This document shows, in pieces, positions 18,452 through 25,381 of a stretch of DNA of 64,000 bases. The stretch's first letter is position 1, and the number at the start of each line of letters is the position of its first letter. This DNA is from JANMES01 sp038329865 (GTDB taxonomy: Bacteria; Planctomycetota; Phycisphaerae; Tepidisphaerales; Tepidisphaeraceae), in NCBI GenBank assembly GCA_038329865.1, contig JBBQNK010000014.1, positions 29,406-93,405 on the forward strand, read 5' to 3'. The notes beneath the pieces were generated by a model. The model saw only the letters and a program-made list of their open reading frames with translations, was not told where the DNA came from and made no database searches. Made by a program: the position numbers and the translations under genes.

Positions 18452-19099
18452 TTACTGCTGTTTCAGCTCAAATCGATAGACGCCGGTTCGAAGGATGACC
18501 GTTTCGGTCTTGATCTGCTCGACGGTGAACTGGCCGATCGCCTGGCCTTCGAGGTACATCGCGTTATCGATCATGCATGAACGATTCTTGCTCGTGACAA
18601 GGATCGATTGCAAATACATTGCCTGCGCCGCTCGCAAGGCGGAATGGCGCGGCGATTCAAATTCACCGGCCGAAGGCGATTGGCGGAAAGGATTGGTCCG
18701 CAGATCGTCCACGGGCACCTGGGCAGCGGCGGGATCGGCGTTGAGTTGCTGGGCGAGTTTTTCCGTCTGCCGCGCGAGGCGGTCCATCTGCTTAATGGTC
18801 GCCGGGCCGGCCGTGAGGAACGTGGTGATGGCGCTTTCGGTCGAGTCAGGTTTTTCTGTGACGGCCGCACCGGCGGAGCGCGGGCCGGCTTTGAAGTACG
18901 TGAAATACGTGCCCGCCAACCCGGTCATGATCAGGCCGAAGAGGAGTGCCGTGCCGCGCGTACGGGCCGAGCGCGGTTCGCGACAACGCGGTTCGTACGC
19001 CGTCACATCCTGAGCGCTGGTCGGTCGGTCGGCCGATTCGAGCGCTTCGCTGCACTCAACGGCGGCCTGCAGAACTTCGTGATATTCCGACTTTGTCAT
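18452..19099 (-). CDS. PilP/GspC-like pilus assembly protein (putative)
   Basis: A 215-residue bitopic membrane protein, last gene of the pilM-N-O cluster. A cytoplasmic N terminus is followed by one membrane helix (ALLFGLIMTGLAGTYFTYF, about 52-70), a periplasmic linker containing the proline-phenylalanine phrase LRTNPFRQ, and a C-terminal beta domain (LQSILVTSKNRSCMIDNAMYL; IKTETVILRTGVYRFEL). These features and the position fit PilP or a GspC-type protein linking the inner platform to the secretin. The start at 19099 overlaps the pilO-like stop (ATGA). Similarity to named families is weak by eye. Confidence 0.6.
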   Translation of the reverse strand: MTKSEYHEVLQAAVECSEALESADRPTSAQDVTAYEPRCREPRSARTRGTALLFGLIMTGLAGTYFTYFKAGPRSAGAAVTEKPDSTESAITTFLTAGPATIKQMDRLARQTEKLAQQLNADPAAAQVPVDDLRTNPFRQSPSAGEFESPRHSALRAAQAMYLQSILVTSKNRSCMIDNAMYLEGQAIGQFTVEQIKTETVILRTGVYRFELKQQ

Positions 19100-19707
19100 T
19101 GGTCGTTCCCCGGATTGAATTCCAACCCGGCCCACGCATCCGCGGCGGGCTGGGTCGCGGGCGTCGCTGCCTGCACGATGGGGCGGGCGTAAACGCTGAA
19201 GCCGATGGTCGCGGTTGCGCCGCCGTCGCGGGTCTCGGATTTTTTCAACGTCAGTTGCGTGATGCGGACGAGTTTCGGCTGCTTCTCGAGCGTCAGGAGG
19301 AACGCATAGAAGTGGCGGAAATCGCCGGTGAGTTTGAGCACAATCGGCTGCTCCACGAAATCCGCTGTCGGCGTGGGCGAAATTCTTTTGACGCTTTCGA
19401 CCGTAAGCGAATTAGCAGCCGCTGCGCGGGTGAGGCGTTCGAGCAGCGCGTCGATTTCACCCGGTTCGGCAAGCCGGTGGGAAAACGTGTTTAACGTCGC
19501 CTGGAGCGCCGCGATCTTCTCCTGTACCACCGCGGCGCCGGTGGTGGATTGAACGATCTCACCGATCAACTTTTCCTTGGCGGCCATGTCGGCCAGCAGC
19601 ACGTCGCGGCGCGCGTGCGACTTCTGGACGATAAGCGTGCAAGCGCCAATGCATGCGGCCAGCATCGCGGTCAGAAGGACGAATTCAAAGATTCGGCGTC
19701 GCATCAT
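19096..19707 (-). CDS. pilO: Type IV pilus platform protein PilO-like
   Basis: A 203-residue inner-membrane protein. It has a short cytoplasmic start, one membrane helix (EFVLLTAMLAACIGACTLI, about 7-25), a periplasmic coiled coil (about 32-85) and a ferredoxin-like fold in which VLKLTGDFRHFYAFLLTLEKQPKLV is the typical PilO core. PilO pairs with PilN to align the pilus motor with the secretin. The start directly abuts the pilN stop and the stop overlaps the next gene, so the four genes are translationally linked. Confidence 0.78.
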   Translation of the reverse strand: MMRRRIFEFVLLTAMLAACIGACTLIVQKSHARRDVLLADMAAKEKLIGEIVQSTTGAAVVQEKIAALQATLNTFSHRLAEPGEIDALLERLTRAAAANSLTVESVKRISPTPTADFVEQPIVLKLTGDFRHFYAFLLTLEKQPKLVRITQLTLKKSETRDGGATATIGFSVYARPIVQAATPATQPAADAWAGLEFNPGNDQ

Positions 19708-20352
19708 TTACTCGGGCGAAAGATCCACGGCAGCGCTGGAAATTGCGGGTGACGCCGGGGTTGGGGCGGCGTGCCCATCGGGTGTCAGTCCGATCGTGAA
19801 TCGCTGCGGCTCGGCGGGCGATTGCGGGTTGTCGGCGGTGCTCAGCAGGTTCACGTCTTTCAATACCCGCGATCGCGACAGTTGGCTGACGAACACAGTG
19901 ATCTGTACATCGCTCCCGGCTACGCCTGTGACCCGAATCGCGGCGTCCGCGGGCTGCTCGTCAGCGGCCTTCGCAGTGGACGCGGGGGTTAGATTCAAGT
20001 CGATTAGCGAAACTTCCGCCGGCAGGGCGTTGGTAACTTCGGCCAGCATGTAGCTCGGTGGAACCTTCTGCAGCAAATCGGCAAAAACAGTGGCCTGGTG
20101 TGCGAGCCGATTCTGCGTGTCACGCAACTCGGCGAGTTGCTCGACCCGCTGGGCGGCCTGCGCGTACTGCTGCGAAACGCGGTCGTGATCGACGCCGACC
20201 TGCAGCAGCGCGTACTCCGTTCCGCCGATCGTGAAGCCGATGGCGGCCATGATCAGCAGGAACATTGCCGCGCAGAGTTTGTTCGTGCGTCGCTGCGTGC
20301 GGCGATGTCGAAAGTCGTCGGGGAGGAAGCAGACTCGTTTGCGGCAATTCAT
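19708..20352 (-). CDS. pilN: Type IV pilus platform protein PilN-like
   Basis: A 214-residue fimbrial-assembly protein. The N terminus MNCRKRVCFLPDDF takes the place of the INLLP motif that in PilN docks onto PilM. One membrane helix (about 30-50), a coiled coil and the ferredoxin-like segment MLAEVTNALPAEVSLIDLNL follow. I start at 20352, where ATGA overlaps the pilM stop. A longer frame to 20445 would add 31 residues lying inside pilM. It works with PilM, PilO and the PilP-like protein as the inner-membrane platform of a type IV pilus or type II secretion-like machine. Confidence 0.78.
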   Translation of the reverse strand: MNCRKRVCFLPDDFRHRRTQRRTNKLCAAMFLLIMAAIGFTIGGTEYALLQVGVDHDRVSQQYAQAAQRVEQLAELRDTQNRLAHQATVFADLLQKVPPSYMLAEVTNALPAEVSLIDLNLTPASTAKAADEQPADAAIRVTGVAGSDVQITVFVSQLSRSRVLKDVNLLSTADNPQSPAEPQRFTIGLTPDGHAAPTPASPAISSAAVDLSPE

Positions 20353-21551
20353 CGCGCCGCTCCTGCCGTGGCGCGCGACGGTACGTGAAGCGGCGCGTCG
20401 ATGTGTCGCGGCGCGGCAAAGCTCAGGCCGATCGCCACCGACCACGCCGGTTGCGGCAGGCGGCGGTCGATGCCGGACTCGATCGGAATGTCGTTCGTCC
20501 GCGCCATGCGAACCAGCGGATCACCGATTTGAGCTGGCAGGTTCAGGTCGCGGGCGATCTGCTGGCAGAGCGAGCGATTGCTCGCCTCGCCGCCGACGAA
20601 AATCAGTCGATCCACCGGCAGGCCCGGGAATGTCTGCTCGTGGGCGCGCCGGCAATGGCCGATCTCGTTCGAAAGATGCGTGGCCGTTGGCGCACACGCA
20701 AGGGCGATTCGGCGGGCGCGCGTGTCGGTGTCGCTGGTCGAAAGTTCCGGCGGCGAGACGTTACGCTGGTCACGACCGGAGTTCTGCGATTCGTGCGCGG
20801 AGAGTTTGAGCCGCATCAGGCGCGCGTCTTCAAGGCTGACTTCCTCGGCATCGGCGACGGCTTGCGTCAGATGGTTGCCGCCGATCGGGATCGCGTGCGC
20901 GTACAGCACGTGCGAGCCGTGGCCGATGGTCACGCGGGTGGCGCCGGCGCCCAGATCCACGTAACAGCTCACGACGCCTTCGTCGATTTTTCGACGGTGC
21001 ACGTGGCTAAAGCAATCGACCAGCGCTAGCGGCTCGACGTTCATGCTGACCACGCTCAGCGAGGCCGCGGCCGCCGCGGCGAGGTACTTGTTGATCTCTT
21101 CGCGCGCCGCGGCGATGAGAATGATCTCCTCCATCGTCTTGCCATGAATTTCAAGCTCGCCGGCCACGATATGCCGCATCAGCGCATTGGCCGGGTCGAT
21201 CGGCAGCTTGCCGCGCGCGGCCTGTTGTAGCGATTGCGTGAGCGACTCGTCATCCATCTTGGGCAGCCGAAAATGCCGGATGTGCATCAGCGAGGCAGGC
21301 AGTGAAAGCACGGCTTGGCGGCCTTTGAATTTGCCCTGCTTGAGCAATTCGGGCACGGCCTCTGCGAAAAAGTCCAGACCCGAATCGAAGTCTTCTTTCG
21401 CGAACGCCGGCACTTCCGCGCTGGCCCCGGCGAAGAATTTGTGATGGTCGCCGTCTACCTGAATTTGTGCCAGGCGGAGGCAATCCGATCCGAAATCGAT
21501 GCCGATCGGATTCATCCGCGGGCCGAATAAGTTTTGCACGAACGAGAGCAT
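20349..21551 (-). CDS. pilM: Type IV pilus ATPase-like protein PilM
   Basis: A 400-residue actin-like protein (FtsA/PilM fold). Features are the phosphate-1 motif IGIDFGSDCLRLAQI near residue 16, the LSLPASLMHIRHFRLPKM segment, the phosphate-2 type YVDLGAGATRVTI and the adenosine-type LIFVGGEASNRSLCQQIA. PilM is cytoplasmic and binds the PilN N terminus. An insert rich in Ser, Asp and Arg (about 260-290) is unusual. I start at 21551 (MLSFVQNLFGP). An ATG at 21584 would add 11 residues. This is the first gene of a four-gene operon with no pilB, pilC or secretin gene nearby. Confidence 0.85.
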   Translation of the reverse strand: MLSFVQNLFGPRMNPIGIDFGSDCLRLAQIQVDGDHHKFFAGASAEVPAFAKEDFDSGLDFFAEAVPELLKQGKFKGRQAVLSLPASLMHIRHFRLPKMDDESLTQSLQQAARGKLPIDPANALMRHIVAGELEIHGKTMEEIILIAAAREEINKYLAAAAAASLSVVSMNVEPLALVDCFSHVHRRKIDEGVVSCYVDLGAGATRVTIGHGSHVLYAHAIPIGGNHLTQAVADAEEVSLEDARLMRLKLSAHESQNSGRDQRNVSPPELSTSDTDTRARRIALACAPTATHLSNEIGHCRRAHEQTFPGLPVDRLIFVGGEASNRSLCQQIARDLNLPAQIGDPLVRMARTNDIPIESGIDRRLPQPAWSVAIGLSFAAPRHIDAPLHVPSRATAGAAR

Positions 21552-21568
21552 GAAATTCGCAGACCTTT

Positions 21569-21609
21569 CGAGTGAGCTTCGCAACCGAACAAGCGAAGTG
21601 CTTCACTCG
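21569..21609. promoter_or_regulatory. Hairpin in the pilM leader
   Basis: CGAGTGAGCTTCGC (21569-21582) pairs with GCGAAGTGCTTCACTCG (21593-21609) apart from a small bulge. It lies 18 bp upstream of the pilM start and 66 bp past the hemW stop, so it could end hemW transcription or shape the pilM leader. Confidence 0.5.
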
Positions 21610-21674
21610 ACATATCGGTGGTCGCAAATGGGGGAATCAGTGACGCGAGATGGAAGCGGCGCTTCATGCGGACT

Positions 21675-22889
21675 TTAGTCGGCTAGCAAGAATTCTCCCG
21701 CCACCGCATCGGCGACGTTCAAACCGCTTTCGCTGAGTCGGATGGCGTTTTGGTCGACTTCGACCAGGCCCAGCCGCAGGAGGTTATCGACCGTGGCGGC
21801 GTAGACGGAGCGAGCATCAACACCCCGTCGAGCCGCAAAGTCGGCAAAGTTTAACCCACCTGCCAGGCGGAGCATCAACATCGCGAGTTCACCGGTGCGG
21901 CGGGCGGGGGAAAGAATTTCATGCTCAATCGCGGGAAGTCGGCCGGCATCGATCGCGGATTCCCATTCGCCGAGGTGCGGGCGGTTTTTCCAGCGATGGC
22001 CTTCAATGTGCGAAGAACCGCTCGGCCCCAGCGCGATGTAATTGCCACCCGTCCAGTAAACGAGATTATGCCTGCACTCTTCTCCGGCCACCGCGTAGTT
22101 GCTGATTTCATACGGCAGCAGATTCGCTTCGCGTAACCGCGCGCGGGTGTGATGCAGCATCTGCAACTCGATCGATTCCTCGACCTCGTGCATCAGGCCT
22201 AGCCGCTTCTTCACGGCGATCGGCGTGTTAGATTCGAACGTCAGCCCGTAGCAGGAAAGGTGCTTCACTCCCAGCGACAGGGCTCGGTCGAGATTGCTAG
22301 ACCAATCCGCCCGCGATTGCCCGGGAATCGCGTAAATCAAGTCGATATTCAGCCGCTCAAACCCCGCGGCGCGTGCGAGATCGAGGCTTCGCGGCACGTC
22401 TTGCGGATCGTGATGACGCTCCAGCGTCGCCAGTTCGCGCGGGTTGAAGCTTTGAGCTCCGAAGCTCAGCCGATTAACGCCGGCGTTGCGTAGCATGCGG
22501 CAGTATTCGGCCGACACCGTGGCGGGGTTGCATTCCACCGTCCACTCTTCCACGGCTGAAAGATCGAACCGCTGGTGCAGGCCACTAATCAATCGTTGCA
22601 TGGCTTCGATCGGCAGCAAAGAGGGCGTCCCGCCGCCAAAGAAAACCGTCCGGATCGGCCCGCCGACCTGCGGCACGGCGTGCCAGAACTGCGCCTCGGC
22701 CAGCAGGCGATCGACGAACACTTCCATCCGAGCCGGCGTCTGGCGGGTAATGCTGTAAAAGTCGCAGTAATGACACTTGTGAAAGCAGAAGGGAATATGA
22801 ACGTAAAACCCCTCCGCCCTCGCCGCGGGCAGGGCGGAAGGGTCAAACTCAATAGCAGGCGGATTCGTCAGGAGTTCCAGCGTGTGCAT
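21675..22889 (-). CDS. hemW: Radical SAM heme chaperone HemW
   Basis: A 404-residue radical SAM protein of the HemW / CPO-like family. The cluster motif is CFHKCHYC (Cys35, Cys39, Cys42) with the extra cysteine-free tail typical of HemW. Further family phrases are FFGGGTPSLL, ECNPATV, RLSFGAQSF and NIDLIYAIPGQS, and the C-terminal HemN domain is present. HemW binds heme and passes it to target proteins rather than oxidising coproporphyrinogen, a function shown for other family members. The ATG at 22889 diverges from the FHA gene, with about 90 bp between. Confidence 0.93.
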   Translation of the reverse strand: MHTLELLTNPPAIEFDPSALPAARAEGFYVHIPFCFHKCHYCDFYSITRQTPARMEVFVDRLLAEAQFWHAVPQVGGPIRTVFFGGGTPSLLPIEAMQRLISGLHQRFDLSAVEEWTVECNPATVSAEYCRMLRNAGVNRLSFGAQSFNPRELATLERHHDPQDVPRSLDLARAAGFERLNIDLIYAIPGQSRADWSSNLDRALSLGVKHLSCYGLTFESNTPIAVKKRLGLMHEVEESIELQMLHHTRARLREANLLPYEISNYAVAGEECRHNLVYWTGGNYIALGPSGSSHIEGHRWKNRPHLGEWESAIDAGRLPAIEHEILSPARRTGELAMLMLRLAGGLNFADFAARRGVDARSVYAATVDNLLRLGLVEVDQNAIRLSESGLNVADAVAGEFLLAD

Positions 22890-22981
22890 CGATTTGAATA
22901 TTGTTGCTCGACTTTACCAGAAAAGCTAAGCTTATCATTGGTAGCAGTTTAGTTTTCAGGCGGGGCACAAAGAGGGCAGAT

Positions 22982-23767
22982 ATGCAGGTCGTTTTGGTCA
23001 TGTTTCGGTCCGATGGCGAACGCCGGAGTTTTTCCATCACGCGTGATGTGACGGTCCTGGGCCGCCGGGAAGATTGCGACCTACGAATTCCACTCAGCGA
23101 CGTCTCTCGCAAGCATTGCCGCTTCCTGCGCGACGGCGATTTAATTCACATTGAAGACCTGGGCAGCGCCAACGGCACGTATCACAACGGCCAGCGCGTG
23201 CAGGAAGCGGAACTCGCTCCCGGCGATACGATCCAGGTCGGCCCGGTGATCTTCTGCATCCAAATTGACGGCCTGCCCGCGGAAGAAGACATGTCGCCAA
23301 TGTTGCCGACTGCCGCGGGTTCGCCGCACGGCGAATCGGGCGATGCGGCGATCGAAGAGTCCGGCCCGCCGCCGATCCCGCAGGACGAAGACTACACCGC
23401 TGAAGGCGAAGTGCCCGCCATCGAAGACGAACTCACCGTTGACGACGAGTTGACGATGCCCGAATCGGAAGAAATCGGCGAAGAGGATCATTCCGCGCAG
23501 GCGGAACTGTTGGCCGGGCCGACCGAGGAAGAAACGCTCGCGATTGAAGACCCCGCACCCGCCCCCACGCCGCCTCCTCTGCCCGCAGCCGCCACGCCGC
23601 CACCGATCGAGATCGAAGAAGAAGAGTCGATCATCGAACAGGAACTGCCGTCGGCCGAAGAAGACCTCGAGGAAGGGCAAGCCGACATCATCGAAGATTT
23701 CGAAATCTTCGAAGAAGAAACCGACGGCCAGGACGGCGACATCACGATCGACTCGGAACAGCCGTAG
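22982..23767 (+). CDS. FHA-domain protein with long acidic tail
   Basis: A 261-residue cytoplasmic protein. Residues about 2-95 form a forkhead-associated domain that binds phosphothreonine: VLGRREDCDLRIPLSDVSRKH carries the conserved Gly-Arg and Ser..His, and GSANGTYHNG the Asn-Gly loop. The remaining 165 residues are extremely acidic (runs of Glu/Asp, with a Pro-rich break near 188-206) and surely disordered. No membrane segment is present. An AGAGGG ribosome site near 22970 supports the ATG at 22982 over an earlier one at 22901. It likely docks on a Ser/Thr-kinase substrate; the kinase is not in the window. Confidence 0.88.
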   Translation: MQVVLVMFRSDGERRSFSITRDVTVLGRREDCDLRIPLSDVSRKHCRFLRDGDLIHIEDLGSANGTYHNGQRVQEAELAPGDTIQVGPVIFCIQIDGLPAEEDMSPMLPTAAGSPHGESGDAAIEESGPPPIPQDEDYTAEGEVPAIEDELTVDDELTMPESEEIGEEDHSAQAELLAGPTEEETLAIEDPAPAPTPPPLPAAATPPPIEIEEEESIIEQELPSAEEDLEEGQADIIEDFEIFEEETDGQDGDITIDSEQP

Positions 23768-23972
23768 TCGGTTCATCTCATTACTTTGTAATTCCGCATG
23801 ACCCTGTCGCAACTTTGGTACTGCGCCGAAATATCGCGCCATGGATCAGTGTGCCTATTTAGAAAGGTAAAATCGGAGAGCGACCTCGGCCGGCTCGATA
23901 GTGCTTTCGGGAAGGGCCTGATACCGAGGTCTACCACCCGCGCGCTAGGATACGGGCAGAAAGGAGCATCTT

Positions 23973-24173
23973 ATGCGATATGTAGCGTCTCTTATGCTCG
24001 CCGCAAGCTTATGCGGCATGCCTGCGATGTTGGGTTGTGATCGGGAGGTGGCTCACGAAGAAACCGTGCACACCAATTCCGATGGCAGCAAAAAGACATC
24101 GGAAACGACCGTCACGAAAAATCCTGACGGCACGATGAACACGACAACGGAAACCAAGCGGACCAATCCGTAA
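23973..24173 (+). CDS. Small lipoprotein with Thr/Asp-rich repeats
   Basis: A 66-residue protein. A signal peptide ends in the lipobox AMLGC (Cys22), so it should be lipidated. The mature part is short, hydrophilic and repetitive: HTNSDGSKKTSETTVTKNPDGTMNTTTET, with the related units NSDGSKKT and NPDGTMNT. An AAAGGAG ribosome site lies just before the start, and a strong intrinsic terminator follows 35 bp after the stop, so it is a complete single-gene unit. Function is unknown. Confidence 0.75.
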   Translation: MRYVASLMLAASLCGMPAMLGCDREVAHEETVHTNSDGSKKTSETTVTKNPDGTMNTTTETKRTNP

Positions 24174-24208
24174 GGCATCTCCTTGTCCGGCGAATGATGT
24201 TTATTCGA

Positions 24209-24248
24209 CGCCGGGACCGATTTTTCCGGTCCCGGCGTTTCTGTTTTT
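24209..24248 (+). terminator. Intrinsic terminator
   Basis: A stem of 11 bp (CGCCGGGACCG / CGGTCCCGGCG, 24209-24237) with a T-rich loop is followed by TTTCTGTTTTT. It ends the small lipoprotein transcript and sits between convergent genes. Confidence 0.9.
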
Positions 24249-24265
24249 ATCGAATTGAGCGCGTC

Positions 24266-25105
24266 TCAAGACGCATTCAACAATTGCGGCGCGTATTTTC
24301 TGACTTGCCCTTGATATCGCTCCAACTGCGGGGCGAAATTTTCTCCCAGATCGCCAAGATAGTCCGGCCTGAGCAGCCACGGGTTGTGATCGAGTCCCCA
24401 GCGGAGCGCCTGGAACTGATCAACCTTGGAAGCATCGCGCCAGCCGCCGTGGAGCGTGGCGCGTCGCCACTCCGGGCGATATTCGGCGCTGTGCCACAGG
24501 ATCGGGTTGTAGAGTAGACAATCGCCTGCTTTGAGAGGAACGTGCTTCGCGCCGGGCATGCCGCCGAGCGGATCTGGCGTGAATTTCAACGCCGGCTCGA
24601 ACGGACCGGTGAATTCCAGCGATTCGAGCTTGGCCGCGAAGTCCCGCTCGTCTGCCCGCGTCGGTCGATTGTGGCTGCCTGGCACGACCCACAGCGCCGG
24701 GTCATCGAACACGGCACAGTTGAACTGCATGAGCATTCGCGGATTGGACAGCAGGGCGTCGATCTCCGGGTCGGCGTCGTTAAAATCGCGATGCCACTTG
24801 CAGAGCGAGTTCACGTTCCGCCCGAGCAGCACTGCGAGCCCGGCAAAAGAAAGGTTCGTCGTTCCGAACGCGCTTTCTGCCGTTCGGCTGAGCACGGGCA
24901 AATTGAGGAACTCCACGAAACTGCGGTGAAAATGTTTGGGCTCGAGAATCGTTTGATGCCGCCAATCAAGCGAAGTCCCGCCGGCGTCGCGCGCTTGAAG
25001 CAGCGGCTCGAAGTCGGCCTGGAGTTCCCGCAGTAAGTCCGCCGGAATTCCGCCGGGGATCAGAATGAAACCCTGCTCAGCGTACTGCTCATAAATTTTG
25101 TTCAT
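24266..25105 (-). CDS. Phytanoyl-CoA dioxygenase (PhyH) family protein
   Basis: A 279-residue Fe(II)/2-oxoglutarate-dependent oxygenase of the PhyH family. The iron-binding HxD is in CKWHRDFND (about 103-111), and the distal histidine is in LYNPILWHSAEYRP near 205, followed by the arginine that binds 2-oxoglutarate. The opening YAEQGFILIPGGIPADLL is also typical. PhyH proteins hydroxylate diverse small molecules, so the substrate is open. No biosynthetic partners adjoin it. It starts 160 bp from the divergent tRNA-Cys gene and appears to be monocistronic. Confidence 0.88.
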   Translation of the reverse strand: MNKIYEQYAEQGFILIPGGIPADLLRELQADFEPLLQARDAGGTSLDWRHQTILEPKHFHRSFVEFLNLPVLSRTAESAFGTTNLSFAGLAVLLGRNVNSLCKWHRDFNDADPEIDALLSNPRMLMQFNCAVFDDPALWVVPGSHNRPTRADERDFAAKLESLEFTGPFEPALKFTPDPLGGMPGAKHVPLKAGDCLLYNPILWHSAEYRPEWRRATLHGGWRDASKVDQFQALRWGLDHNPWLLRPDYLGDLGENFAPQLERYQGQVRKYAPQLLNAS

Positions 25106-25267
25106 GGACTCCTCACCAATTGGGATGACCGGAATCTTACCGCCGTTCTCGACTGTATGACGCCGCCCGATAACTGCAAGATGGTGCTGCCCTTGAACGC
25201 AGGAACGACTGCGGATACCGTTTCGGATCGCTCACGCGAGGCGTACGATGCGTCGATAACCAGCAGT

Positions 25268-25341
25268 GGCCGGATACCCAAGTGGACTAAGGGGCTAGAT
25301 TGCAAATCTGGTATTCGTCGGTTCGAATCCGACTCCGGCCT
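25268..25341 (+). tRNA. tRNA-Cys (GCA)
   Basis: A full cloverleaf can be drawn. The acceptor stem is GGCCGGA (25268-25274) with TCCGGCC (25334-25340), and the discriminator base U73 (25341) is the cysteine identity base. The D stem is CCC/GGG, the anticodon stem CTAGA/TCTGG with loop TTGCAAA, giving anticodon GCA, and the T stem is GTCGG/CCGAC with loop TTCGAAT. CCA is not encoded. A run of Ts follows at once and probably terminates transcription. Confidence 0.95.
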
Positions 25342-25381
25342 TTTTTGTTTTGATGCGTGCGACAGGCTCGCGCACGCTCGC

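Noticed and set aside
23798..24040. Plus-strand frame of 80 codons before the small lipoprotein
   Set aside because: It overlaps the lipoprotein start, lacks a ribosome site and has no signal or domain.
25102..25305. Minus-strand frame between PhyH and tRNA-Cys
   Set aside because: It overlaps the tRNA gene and the divergent promoter region and has no domain.
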